From Clostridia bacterium BRH_c25 (lineage in GTDB: Bacteria; Bacillota_A; Clostridia; Lutisporales; Lutisporaceae), in contig LOES01000027.1 in assembly GCA_001515955.1 (NCBI GenBank), forward strand, positions 42,868 through 106,867: a stretch of DNA of 64,000 nucleotides. Direction: 5' to 3'. Every line of letters starts with the position of its first letter. Within the stretch, counting starts at the first letter, position 1. Of the stretch, positions 39,790 to 47,694 are shown piece by piece. The notes under the pieces were generated by a model that was given only the letters and a program-made list of their open reading frames with translations, did no database searches and had not been told where the DNA came from. A program made the position numbers and the translations under genes.

Positions 39790-41547
39790 TTGTATAAAAA
39801 TTTTGATGTGACAGAGATAAACTTAACCAAGTATTTATTTTTTACAGGAAAAGGCGGGGTAGGTAAAACCTCGGCAGCATGCGCTACTGCGGTAGCCTTG
39901 GCTGATGCTGGTAAGAAAATCATGCTTATCAGCACCGATCCTGCTTCCAACCTTCAGGATGTTTTTAATACTGAATTGAATAATAAGGGAGTTGAAATAA
40001 AAGGCGTTCCAAATTTGGTAGTAGCAAATTTTGATCCGGTGGAGGCTGCTGCTGAATACAGAGAAAGTGTAATAGCCCCCTATCGTGGCAAATTGCCGGA
40101 AGTAGTATTGAAGAATGTGGAGGAACAGCTATCCGGTTCTTGTACTGTTGAAATCGCTGCATTTAATGAATTCTCAAGCTTTATAACTGATAAAAAGGCA
40201 GCAATGGAATATGACCATATCATATTTGATACTGCACCGACAGGGCATACCTTGAGGATGCTTCAGCTTCCGTCTGCTTGGAGTAATTTCATTAGTGAAA
40301 ACACCCATGGAGCATCATGCCTGGGACAGCTTTCCGGGCTTGAAGGTAAAAAGGAAATCTATAAAAATGCAGTAGATAATTTAGCGGATAAAGAAAAAAC
40401 AACACTTATACTTGTAGCTCGTCCCGAACTGTCACCACTAAAGGAGGCTGAAAGAGCATCAAAGGAGCTTAGGGGAATAGGGGTAAACAATCAAGTATTA
40501 ATAATCAACGGTGTACTTGAAGAACATGACGACTATCTTTCCAATGCTATATATGATAAGCAGCAAGGTGCGCTAAGAGATATACCGGAGGCACTTAAAG
40601 AGATTGGAATTTTTTATATACCACTCAGGCCCTATAATGTGACAGGTGTAGATAATGTAAGAGCGTTCTTAAAAGACAATAATATCAAAGTCAGTAATGA
40701 AATTTTAAATACTGCAAAAATACCTAAACTGCTTAATGTAATTGAAGATCTATATGCCAGTGGTAAAAAAATTATATTTACAATGGGTAAAGGTGGCGTG
40801 GGTAAAACTACAATAGCCGCTGCTATAGCCATGGGGTTAGCCAAGAAAGGTAAAAAGGTGCATTTGACAACTACCGACCCAGCGGCACACTTGAAATTCG
40901 TCTTAGATGAAAGCTATGGTATTACCTTGAGTAAAATTGATGAAAAAGAAGAGCTTGAAAGGTATAAAGAAGAAGTATTAAGCAAAGCAAGGGAAACAAT
41001 GAGCGATGATGACCTTGCTTATGTAGAAGAAGATTTAAGATCTCCTTGTACTCAGGAAATTGCAGTATTCAGGGCTTTTGCCGAAATAGTCGACAGGTCT
41101 GAAAATGAGGTTGTAGTGATTGATACAGCACCCACCGGCCATACGCTGCTGCTCCTGGATTCCACTCAGAGCTATCACAAGGAGATTCAGCGCTCTCAAG
41201 GCGATATACCGGAGTCGGTTAAAAAACTGTTGCCTAAGCTAAGAGATGAAAAGGAAGCAGAGGTAATAATCGTAACTCTTGCAGAAACTACACCGGTTCA
41301 CGAAGCTATGAGGCTGCTAAACGACTTGGAAAGGGCTGGTATCCACAATAAGTGGTGGGTTATCAATTCAAGCTTCTATGCAACTAATACAACCAATGCC
41401 ATTCTGAAAGTAAAAGCTGGCAATGAAGTGCAGTGGATCAATAAGGTAAATGAAATATCCAAGGGCAATTTTGCGGTCATAGAATGGATGCGGTCAGAGG
41501 TAAAGGGCGATAGGCTCATTGAATTGATAAGATACGGTTGCACCTAA
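39790..41547 (+). CDS. arsA: Arsenite-transporting ATPase ArsA (duplicated)
   Basis: ArsA energises arsenite export through a membrane partner. The 585-residue protein is an internal duplication: two P-loops (GKGGVGKTSAACATAVA and GKGGVGKTTIAAAIAMG), two signature aspartates (FDTAPTGHTLRML and IDTAPTGHTLLLL) and paired cysteine segments (SGSCTVEIAAF, RSPCTQEIAVF), which bind As(III). Translation starts at a TTG (39790) after GAGGGATTGAACT. No arsB or acr3 gene lies in the window, so its export partner must be elsewhere or be one of the CcdA/ArsG-like permeases at 46195 and 48229. Confidence 0.94.
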   Translation: MYKNFDVTEINLTKYLFFTGKGGVGKTSAACATAVALADAGKKIMLISTDPASNLQDVFNTELNNKGVEIKGVPNLVVANFDPVEAAAEYRESVIAPYRGKLPEVVLKNVEEQLSGSCTVEIAAFNEFSSFITDKKAAMEYDHIIFDTAPTGHTLRMLQLPSAWSNFISENTHGASCLGQLSGLEGKKEIYKNAVDNLADKEKTTLILVARPELSPLKEAERASKELRGIGVNNQVLIINGVLEEHDDYLSNAIYDKQQGALRDIPEALKEIGIFYIPLRPYNVTGVDNVRAFLKDNNIKVSNEILNTAKIPKLLNVIEDLYASGKKIIFTMGKGGVGKTTIAAAIAMGLAKKGKKVHLTTTDPAAHLKFVLDESYGITLSKIDEKEELERYKEEVLSKARETMSDDDLAYVEEDLRSPCTQEIAVFRAFAEIVDRSENEVVVIDTAPTGHTLLLLDSTQSYHKEIQRSQGDIPESVKKLLPKLRDEKEAEVIIVTLAETTPVHEAMRLLNDLERAGIHNKWWVINSSFYATNTTNAILKVKAGNEVQWINKVNEISKGNFAVIEWMRSEVKGDRLIELIRYGCT

Positions 41548-41567
41548 GTAGAGTAAGGAGGATTTGT

Positions 41568-42302
41568 ATGCAAGATAAAGTCGCATTTATATCAGATATA
41601 CACGGAAATTATGAGGCTTTAAAAACTGTAGTAAATGATATAAAGAATAAAGGTATAAATATGAGTAATGTATATTGCCTTGGCGACCTGGTCGGATATG
41701 GTCCAAGACCAAATGAAACATTGGAATTACTTAAGCAACATGAAATCATATCCGTTTTAGGTAACTATGATGAGGCAGTTGGGTTTTATCTGCCAAATTG
41801 TGGCTGCAATATCAACTCTGAAAATGATAAACTGAAGACACAAAATTCATTGACATGGACAGCCAATCATACAAGTGAGCAGAATAAAGAATACCTTCGG
41901 ACATTGGAGGAACGACTATCGATTGAATACTATGGAATACAGATATTGCTAACTCACGCCAGTCCTTACGCAATTAGCGAGTATATATTTGAAGATAATT
42001 TAGAGATTCAAAAGGAAATCGCCTCAGAGATTGAAGAAGATATTATTGTATTCGGTCATACCCACTTGTCTTACCATAAATGGGTTAATGGCAAGCTGTT
42101 TATCAATGCCGGGAGCGTAGGAAAACCAAAGGATGGAGATAATAGAGCCTGTTATTGCATTCTGGATGTTCCTAATAGGCTGGTTGAGTTTGTCAGGGTA
42201 AGTTATGACATTGAAAAGGTTGCTAAGGAAATAATTTCATCCGATTTATTGGACGTTTTTGCAGAAGCACTTCGTCAAGGCAGAGATGTGAACACCTTGT
42301 AA
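41568..42302 (+). CDS. Metallophosphoesterase (YfcE/MJ0936-like)
   Basis: The 244-residue cytoplasmic enzyme has the calcineurin-like metal motifs: SDIHGNYEAL, GDLVGYGPRP, GNYDEAV, THASPY and GHTHLSYH. Its natural substrate is not known; relatives hydrolyse phosphodiesters or nucleotides. GTAAGGAGGATTTGT precedes the ATG at 41568. It follows arsA by 20 bp and ends before the Pho-box region, so it is probably transcribed with arsDA. Confidence 0.86.
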   Translation: MQDKVAFISDIHGNYEALKTVVNDIKNKGINMSNVYCLGDLVGYGPRPNETLELLKQHEIISVLGNYDEAVGFYLPNCGCNINSENDKLKTQNSLTWTANHTSEQNKEYLRTLEERLSIEYYGIQILLTHASPYAISEYIFEDNLEIQKEIASEIEEDIIVFGHTHLSYHKWVNGKLFINAGSVGKPKDGDNRACYCILDVPNRLVEFVRVSYDIEKVAKEIISSDLLDVFAEALRQGRDVNTL

Positions 42303-42361
42303 ACACCCTTCTTTTCTCGTTTACTATAAACCTCTCAATTTCCATAAAACGCTGACTTGAT

Positions 42362-42424
42362 TTAACATAGAATTAACATAAAATTAATTTACATATCAGA
42401 ATATCATGATATAATAATATCATG
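42362..42424 (+). promoter_or_regulatory. pst promoter with PhoP-type box and an overlapping palindrome
   Basis: TTAACA (42362), TTAACA (42373) and TTAATT (42384) repeat at 11-bp spacing, as in Gram-positive PhoP boxes. They run into -35 TTTACA (42388-42393) and, 16 bp on, -10 TATAAT (42410-42415). The -10 lies inside the palindrome CATGATAT-AATA-ATATCATG (42405-42424). Its core TGATAT-N4-ATATCA recurs before the ArsR gene at 45554. Phosphate activation and ArsR repression could therefore meet here. Confidence 0.65.
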
Positions 42425-42470
42425 GAATAAATAATTCTATCCCTAACCTAATATATTAAATTTTTTTCTT

Positions 42471-42515
42471 TTTATAGGCTCCTCTGAGCTTTAAGGAGCC
42501 TATAAACCTCTTTTT
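42471..42515 (+). terminator. Terminator-like hairpin in the pstS leader
   Basis: A 13-bp perfect stem (TTTATAGGCTCCT with AGGAGCCTATAAA) is followed by CCTCTTTTT. It lies between the pst promoter and pstS and so would attenuate transcription unless the true promoter is downstream. Confidence 0.5.
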
Positions 42516-42526
42516 CAGTATATCAA

Positions 42527-42564
42527 CTTACGTATCATTATAACATAATTTAATGATACATAAG
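42527..42564 (+). repeat. Second hairpin in the pstS leader
   Basis: CTTACGTATCATTA pairs with TAATGATACATAAG with one mismatch. It lies 40 bp before the pstS start and may affect mRNA stability or carry another operator. Confidence 0.4.
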
Positions 42565-42603
42565 TAGTTAAATAAATGATAGAAATGAAGGGAGAATAAA
42601 AAA

Positions 42604-43554
42604 ATGAAATTAAGTAAAAAAGCATTTGTTACCGTAACCATGATTCTTGTTGTCGCCATCTTAGCTTTAACAGGTTGTGGCAGCAGCCAACCAACCCAAG
42701 CACAACCGGCAGAGGAAGCAAAACTATCTGGTGAAATTCGAATTGATGGGTCTTCTACAGTATTTCCGATTACAGAAGCAATGGCAGAAGAATTCAATGC
42801 AACATATCCTGATATAAAGATTCCTATTGGAATATCAGGTACAGGCGGTGGATTCACAAAGTTTACAAACAAGGAAACTGATATCAATGATGCATCCAGA
42901 CCAATAAAAGAAAAAGAAATTGCTGCAGCACAACAAAATGGTATTGAATATGTAGCATTCGAAGTTGCTTATGATGGATTGTCTGTTGTTATCAACAAAG
43001 AGAATACTTGGGTTGATAGTTTAACGGTAGAAGAACTCAAGAAGATTTGGGCACCTGACAGCACCGTGAAGACATGGAAGGATGTAAAAGCAGAATGGCC
43101 TGCTGAAGCGATTAAGTTTTATGCTCCTGGCACAGACTCCGGTACTTTTGATTATTTCACAGAAGAGATCAATGGTAAGAGTGGGGCAATACGTCCTGAC
43201 TTTACGCCAAGTGAAGATGATAACGTATTGGTTCAGGGTGTGGCTGGTGATAAAAATGCGTTGGCTTTCTTTGGATATGCATACTATGAAGAAAACACGG
43301 ATAAGCTCAAAATTGTTAAAATTGATAATGGTAAGGGTGCAGTCGAACCTACGTTTGATACAATCAAAAGCGGTGAATATGCTCCACTTTCCAGACCCCT
43401 CTTCCTCTATGTGACAAAAACCGCTATGGAGAGACCGGAAGTAAAGGAATTTGTGAAATTCTACTTAACAAAGGCAAAAGAAATTGTACCTCAGGTTGGT
43501 TATGTAGCTCTTCCAGACGAAGTATACTCAAAGGGTTTGTCCAGCATAAAATAG
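42604..43554 (+). CDS. pstS: Phosphate ABC transporter, substrate-binding lipoprotein PstS
   Basis: The 316-residue lipoprotein (signal ending ALTGCGSSQ) binds phosphate outside the membrane. Phosphate-contact segments are visible: RIDGSSTVFPITEAMAEEF, GISGTGGGFTKF, DASRPIKEKE, and APGTDSGTFDYFTE. It is preceded by the Pho-type promoter. Its location within arsenic genes leaves open a role in phosphate/arsenate discrimination. AAGGGAGAATAAAAAA precedes the ATG. Confidence 0.93.
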   Translation: MKLSKKAFVTVTMILVVAILALTGCGSSQPTQAQPAEEAKLSGEIRIDGSSTVFPITEAMAEEFNATYPDIKIPIGISGTGGGFTKFTNKETDINDASRPIKEKEIAAAQQNGIEYVAFEVAYDGLSVVINKENTWVDSLTVEELKKIWAPDSTVKTWKDVKAEWPAEAIKFYAPGTDSGTFDYFTEEINGKSGAIRPDFTPSEDDNVLVQGVAGDKNALAFFGYAYYEENTDKLKIVKIDNGKGAVEPTFDTIKSGEYAPLSRPLFLYVTKTAMERPEVKEFVKFYLTKAKEIVPQVGYVALPDEVYSKGLSSIK

Positions 43555-43563
43555 CAGAGTTAC

Positions 43564-43595
43564 ATTAAAGCGTCTTCCTATGAGGGCGCTTTAAT
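43564..43595 (+). repeat. Hairpin between pstS and pstC
   Basis: ATTAAAGCG (43564-43572) pairs with CGCTTTAAT (43587-43595). Such structures after binding-protein genes commonly stabilise the upstream mRNA so that more binding protein than permease is made. Confidence 0.5.
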
Positions 43596-43649
43596 AATAG
43601 ACATATGCAGGAAGGAGAAACTCTCATAGGTTTAGCAAGGAGGATGTAT

Positions 43650-44555
43650 ATGATTGAATTGAGTAAAGTACGAAAAACTCGAAAATTTAAAGAATTCCTG
43701 ATCGTAATACTGCTTAAGCTGATAGCCTCTATTTCAATATTGACAACAATAGGAATCATATTCTCATTAGCTCAGGAGACAATAAGCTTTTTCTCGGTGG
43801 TTTCGCTCAAAGAGTTTTTCACCAGTACAAAATGGACACCAACTCTTGAACCAAGAAACTTTGGCATATTGCCTTTACTGACGGGGACAATGATGATAGC
43901 TGTTGGGTCAAGCATAATCTCTCTGCCTTTGGGATTGGGCAGCGCTATTTATTTAAGTGAATATGCTCCCAAAAGAGCAAGAAGCATACTAAAGCCTATG
44001 CTGGAAATACTGGCAGGAATTCCTTCGATTGTATATGGTTTTTTTGCACTTACGGTTATCACGCCCGCAATTCAAAAGATACTACCTCAGACAGAAGTGT
44101 TCAATGTTGCTAGTGCAAGTATTGCTGTCGGTATTATGATTATTCCGATGGTAGCGTCCTTAAGTGAAGATGCCATGATGGCGATACCGGATTCAATCCG
44201 TCAGGGAGCATATGCACTTGGATCGACCAAGATGGAGGTAGCTTTAAAGGTAGTGCTGCCTGGTTGTGTTTCCAGTATCGCGGCAGCATTTGTTCTGGCA
44301 ATTTCTCGTGCAATCGGAGAGACGATGATAGTAGCCATAGCAGCTGGTGCAAATTCACAACTGACATTAAACCCGTTAAAAAGTGTTCAGACAATGACAG
44401 GCTTTATGGTGAATATTAGTCTAGGAGATATTCAGCATGGCAGCATCGAATATAAGACAGTATTTGCCGTTGGTACACTATTGTTTATGATTACATTAGC
44501 GATGAATATTATTTCTAAGATAATCGTTAAGAGATTCGGGAGGTATCAATTATGA
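43650..44555 (+). CDS. pstC: Phosphate ABC transporter permease PstC
   Basis: The protein of about 301 residues has six helices and the PstC features: PLGLGSAIYLSEYAP, AGIPSIVYGFFAL and the ATPase-contact loop GAYALGSTKMEVALKVVLP, with SRAIGETMIVAIA. The frame is open from 43605, but GCAAGGAGG lies 6 nt before the ATG at 43650. It overlaps pstA by 4 bp (ATGA). Confidence 0.93.
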   Translation: MIELSKVRKTRKFKEFLIVILLKLIASISILTTIGIIFSLAQETISFFSVVSLKEFFTSTKWTPTLEPRNFGILPLLTGTMMIAVGSSIISLPLGLGSAIYLSEYAPKRARSILKPMLEILAGIPSIVYGFFALTVITPAIQKILPQTEVFNVASASIAVGIMIIPMVASLSEDAMMAIPDSIRQGAYALGSTKMEVALKVVLPGCVSSIAAAFVLAISRAIGETMIVAIAAGANSQLTLNPLKSVQTMTGFMVNISLGDIQHGSIEYKTVFAVGTLLFMITLAMNIISKIIVKRFGRYQL

Positions 44556-45418
44556 TATCGAATGCGAAAAGTAATTATAAGATGAGAAAGCTCAAAAATC
44601 GACTTTTTCATGGAGTAATTTTATTGTCGACCTTATTTGGTGTGATTATCCTTGTTGTGCTCCTGACAGATATTCTAAAATCAGGGCTTGATAGATTGAG
44701 CATAGATTTTCTTAAAAGTTTTCCATCAAGGTTCCCGGAAAAAGCCGGTATAAAGTCTGCTTTGGCCGGAAGCTTATGGGTTATTTTGCTGACTGCGTTA
44801 TTTGCATTTCCCATTGGAGTAGGCACAGCGGTTTATCTGGAAGAATATGCAAAGAAGAGTTGGTTCAGTACCCTGTTGCAGCTGAATATCTCCAACCTGG
44901 CAGGTGTGCCGTCAATTGTATATGGGCTGCTGGGACTTAGCGTATTTGTAAGGTTACTTGGTTTCGGCAGAAGTATTCTTTCAGGGGCGTTAACACTCGC
45001 ATTACTCATCTTACCGGTTATTATTGTTGCATCCCAAGAAGCCATAAAAAGTGTACCTGAGTCATTGAAGCATGGAGCCTACGCATTAGGTGCAAGCAAA
45101 TGGCAGGTAATTCGAACTATAGTAATCCCAACAGCCATGCCAGGAATCCTTACAGGGACAATTCTTGCAATATCAAGAGCTTTAGGAGAAGCAGCTCCAT
45201 TAATTATGGTAGGAGCCATGGGATATGTAGCTTTTTTGCCTCAAGGAATAGTTGATTCCTATACAACGCTGCCAATCCAAATATTTAATTGGACATCAAG
45301 GCCTCAAGAAGCGTTTCATGAATTAGCTTCTGCCGGAATAATTATTCTGCTCGTATTACTTCTTTCGGTAAATGCTTCTGCTATTTTACTTCGCAACAAG
45401 TTTCAAAAAAGAATGTAA
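44552..45418 (+). CDS. pstA: Phosphate ABC transporter permease PstA
   Basis: The 288-residue permease has PIGVGTAVYLEEYAK, AGVPSIVYGLLGL, the EAA-type loop GAYALGASKWQVIRTIVIP, and SRALGEAAPLIMVGA. It pairs with PstC to form the channel. Normally pstB (ATPase) and phoU follow; here neither is present, and the next gene is an ArsR regulator. The ATPase must be supplied from another locus, or the system is incomplete. Confidence 0.92.
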   Translation: MISNAKSNYKMRKLKNRLFHGVILLSTLFGVIILVVLLTDILKSGLDRLSIDFLKSFPSRFPEKAGIKSALAGSLWVILLTALFAFPIGVGTAVYLEEYAKKSWFSTLLQLNISNLAGVPSIVYGLLGLSVFVRLLGFGRSILSGALTLALLILPVIIVASQEAIKSVPESLKHGAYALGASKWQVIRTIVIPTAMPGILTGTILAISRALGEAAPLIMVGAMGYVAFLPQGIVDSYTTLPIQIFNWTSRPQEAFHELASAGIIILLVLLLSVNASAILLRNKFQKRM

Positions 45419-45497
45419 TTTATGTGCCGGTCGTTGAACAGTTAGCTTGCACTTTACAATGTATGATTGATTAAAAGCCTGGGTTGAGTTAGAATAG

Positions 45498-45525
45498 TAT
45501 AATATAACATGATATTATGATATCA
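45498..45525 (+). promoter_or_regulatory. Promoter element and palindrome before the ArsR gene at 45554
   Basis: A TATAAT (45498-45503) lies just upstream of TGATAT-TATG-ATATCA (45510-45525), a perfect 6-bp inverted repeat with a 4-nt centre at the expected start site. The same half-sites and spacing occur over the -10 of pstS (42407-42422). This suggests autoregulation by the ArsR protein and shared control of pstSCA. Confidence 0.55.
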
Positions 45526-45553
45526 ACACTAATTATTGAAAGAAGGGTGACAA

Positions 45554-45889
45554 ATGGAATCCAGGCTTAATAATGAAGATATAATGCGAATCAAGCTTGT
45601 CAGCAAATTTTTTAAAGGATTTGCTGATTATAGCCGAATCTGTATTTTCGAAAGTCTCATGGATGGTGAGAAAACAGTAAGTGAGATAGTGGATTTTACG
45701 GGATTCAGCCAGTCTAAAATATCTAACCACTTAAAATGTTTAAGAGAAAGTGATCTTGTTAATGTCAGGCAGGATGGCAAATTTTTTTATTACAGTATTT
45801 ATGATGAAAAAATTAAACTTATCCTGAATACTGCTAGGAAGATGATTGAAAATATCTCCGAAGAAAAATACAATTGTATGAAGTATTAA
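45554..45889 (+). CDS. ArsR/SmtB-family transcriptional repressor
   Basis: The 111-residue winged-helix protein shows the family recognition helix (EIVDFTGFSQSKISNHLKCL) and wing (VNVRQDGKFFYYSI). It lacks the ELCVCDL-type metal site of classic ArsR; cysteines are C26-like in SRICIFES, C in HLKCL, and C near the end (YNCMKY). It may sense metalloids through a different site. AAGAAGGGTGACAA precedes the ATG. It is monocistronic, between pstA and a terminator, with a palindrome at its start site. Confidence 0.87.
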   Translation: MESRLNNEDIMRIKLVSKFFKGFADYSRICIFESLMDGEKTVSEIVDFTGFSQSKISNHLKCLRESDLVNVRQDGKFFYYSIYDEKIKLILNTARKMIENISEEKYNCMKY

Positions 45890-45898
45890 TAAATGCTC

Positions 45899-45949
45899 AA
45901 ATCAGAAGCAGGGTTTTTATTATACCCGGGCTTCTGATTTTCTTTTTTG
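45899..45949 (+). terminator. Intrinsic terminator after the ArsR gene
   Basis: AAATCAGAAGC (45899-45909) pairs perfectly with GCTTCTGATTT (45930-45940). It is followed by TCTTTTTTG. Confidence 0.82.
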
Positions 45950-45967
45950 CCAAAAGTTTGTTAAATG

Positions 45968-46023
45968 TTGACAGAGAATAGTAATAATATTATTATATTA
46001 GAAAATACTAATATAATAATATT
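45968..46023 (+). promoter_or_regulatory. Promoter with a perfect 16-bp inverted-repeat operator
   Basis: TTGACA (45968-45973) and TATTAT (45991-45996) are 17 bp apart. The -10 lies inside AATATTATTATATTAG-N6-CTAATATAATAATATT (45986-46023), a perfect 16-bp palindrome. Size and position are as expected for an ArsR-family operator; the CVCEL-type ArsR encoded at 47211 in the same cluster is the likely ligand-responsive repressor. Confidence 0.65.
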
Positions 46024-46111
46024 GGGATTATATGGTAATAAGCTAATATATTAGATATCAGTAATAGCTTATAAAGTCCTGTGAATATAGCTGAATAAAG
46101 GGGGAGATGCA

Positions 46112-46198
46112 TTGAAAAAGAATACATATAAAACCTTCCCTAGCTATTTTGATGATAAGAGATTCAGGGAAGAGGCAGACAGGCTGGTGAAAAAATGA
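46112..46198 (+). CDS. 28-residue coupled leader peptide or small protein
   Basis: A TTG at 46112 after AAAGGGGGAGATGCA opens 28 codons (KKNTYKTFPSYFDDKRF is central) ending TGA at 46196-46198. That stop overlaps the ATG of the permease gene (ATGA), so ribosomes finishing the small frame would restart on the permease. The charged, non-hydrophobic peptide has no recognised family. The strong ribosome site supports translation. Confidence 0.5.
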   Translation: MKKNTYKTFPSYFDDKRFREEADRLVKK

Positions 46199-46857
46199 TG
46201 GGCTTAAGTGCAGATGCCAGTTTATTTACTACTTTGGCAATTATCTTTACTACAGGATTGCTTAGCAGCCTCAGTCCCTGTACATTGCCAACCATAGTCC
46301 TGATTATCGGGTACGTAAGCGGAAAAGTTGAAAATTCAAAGCTAAAAAGCTTTACAGTAACTTTAGCCTTTACATTAGGTATCGCTTTTACACTTACTAT
46401 ACTGGGTGCTTTTGCAGGTATAGCCGGTAAGCTTCTACTGCAGACAAAGGCGTTTTATTATGTTGTAGCCGGTATATTATTGGTCATGGGATTGTGGATG
46501 CTGAAAGTACTAAATATTAACCCAAAGGGGAATTTTGACTTAGCAACTCCCCAGAGGGGTAGTGGTGTTCTCGGAGCATTTTTACTAGGCATACCCTTTG
46601 GTATTGCGGCATCCCCGTGTACACTGCCTATAACAGGGTCTGTCCTGACTTATTCGGCTATTAAAGGAAGCGCCATATATGGAATGCTGATGATGTTCAC
46701 ATATGCCATAGGAAAGAGTATACCGCTAATAATAGTGGGAACCTTTACAGGTATTTTGAAAAACCTGGGCGGCTTGTCAAAATACCAGACTGTATTTGAA
46801 AAAGTCGGTGGCATAATTTTAGTTCTATTAGCTTTTTACTTCATATGGATAGCATAA
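46195..46857 (+). CDS. CcdA-like membrane protein, possible ArsG-type permease
   Basis: The 220-residue, six-helix protein is an internal duplication with SLSPCTLPTIVLIIG and AASPCTLPITGSVL, each placing a cysteine-proline pair in a helix as in CcdA/DsbD. CcdA-like proteins in arsenic clusters have been named ArsG and linked to export of organoarsenicals; others supply thiol reduction. It follows the small coupled frame and is followed 40 bp later by a ferredoxin gene. Which role applies is not decided by the sequence. Confidence 0.78.
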   Translation: MMGLSADASLFTTLAIIFTTGLLSSLSPCTLPTIVLIIGYVSGKVENSKLKSFTVTLAFTLGIAFTLTILGAFAGIAGKLLLQTKAFYYVVAGILLVMGLWMLKVLNINPKGNFDLATPQRGSGVLGAFLLGIPFGIAASPCTLPITGSVLTYSAIKGSAIYGMLMMFTYAIGKSIPLIIVGTFTGILKNLGGLSKYQTVFEKVGGIILVLLAFYFIWIA

Positions 46858-46897
46858 ATATTAATACATATTATTATTGTTTTAAGGAGGAATTGAT

Positions 46898-47143
46898 ATG
46901 GCAAAAAATTGGTATCCCGTAATAAACTACGATAACTGTATTGAATGTGGGGCGTGCTTTGACAAATGCTCACATGGAGTTTATGAATTGGAGGGTACAA
47001 AACCGGTTGTAGTAAAGCCCGACGCTTGCATCGGCGGATGCAGAGGATGTCAGAATTTATGTCCGTCTGAAGCGATACAGTATGTCGGCGATATTGGTGA
47101 TAAAAAAAGTGGGGGTTGCAGCTGCGGTTGCACCAACTGCTAA
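46898..47143 (+). CDS. Small 2x[4Fe-4S] ferredoxin-like protein with Cys-rich tail
   Basis: The 81-residue protein has two cluster motifs (CIECGACFDKCSHGVY and CIGGCRGCQNLCPSEAI) and a tail GGCSCGCTNC, an unusual extra thiol cluster that could bind a metal or metalloid. Position inside the ars/CcdA cluster suggests electron supply or metalloid binding for the neighbouring permeases. TTAAGGAGGAATTGAT precedes the ATG. Confidence 0.82.
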   Translation: MAKNWYPVINYDNCIECGACFDKCSHGVYELEGTKPVVVKPDACIGGCRGCQNLCPSEAIQYVGDIGDKKSGGCSCGCTNC

Positions 47144-47210
47144 ATGAATCAGTATTTATAAGCTGGAATAGTTAAACAAAATACGATGTAAGATAAGTGA
47201 GGTGGGTATC

Positions 47211-47528
47211 GTGGACTTAGAATATTTGGAGGTTAATATTTTTAAAGCTTTAGCGCATCCTATAAGGCTTAAAATCATTAAAAAGTTAAGGGAGAAAATC
47301 TATTGTGTCTGCGAATTGAAAGAAGATGTTGAGTTTAGCCAATCTAATCTCTCCCAACATCTTAAAATCCTTAAGGAAGCCGGCATTGTCCTATGTGAAA
47401 AGGATGGTTTGAGAATTAATTACAGGATTAACGATTATGAAATATGTAAAGTCATCGACATGACAGAAGAAATAGTTATTAATAGTATAAAAGCTTTAGG
47501 GGATAAAATCAAAGCGAGAAATAAATAG
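47211..47528 (+). CDS. arsR: ArsR-family metalloid-responsive repressor
   Basis: The 105-residue repressor has the classic metal site IYCVCELKEDV (ELCVCDL type) in the DNA-binding region and the recognition helix FSQSNLSQHLKIL. As(III) binding to the cysteines should release DNA. A GTG at 47202 is in frame, but GTGAGGTGG is placed correctly for the GTG at 47211. It sits between the ferredoxin and thioredoxin genes of the same cluster and probably controls the palindromic promoter at 45968. Confidence 0.88.
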   Translation: MDLEYLEVNIFKALAHPIRLKIIKKLREKIYCVCELKEDVEFSQSNLSQHLKILKEAGIVLCEKDGLRINYRINDYEICKVIDMTEEIVINSIKALGDKIKARNK

Positions 47529-47601
47529 TTGTATAAGCATACAATTAAATAATGAAGTATAGGTTTAAATAACAAAACAATAAATAAAGTGAGGTAAGGG
47601 T

Positions 47602-47694
47602 ATGACGGAAAATATGTATACTACTACAGGTTATAAACTGATGGTTGCAGTTGCGGCGGTAGAGACGACAAGGGAGGGGGTGGCAGATGAATAA
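47602..47694 (+). CDS. 30-residue frame overlapping the thioredoxin start
   Basis: An ATG at 47602 after GTGAGGTAAGGGT opens 30 codons (MTENMYTTTGYKLMVAVAAV at the start) ending TAA at 47692-47694, which overlaps the ATG of the thioredoxin gene by 8 bp. The arrangement repeats that of the 28-residue frame at 46112, where a small frame is coupled to the next gene. No family is recognised, and it may serve only to couple translation. Confidence 0.4.
   Translation: MTENMYTTTGYKLMVAVAAVETTREGVADE

Noticed and set aside
45419..45553. Search for pstB or phoU after pstA
   Set aside because: No frame with Walker motifs or PhoU-like helices is present before the ArsR gene.
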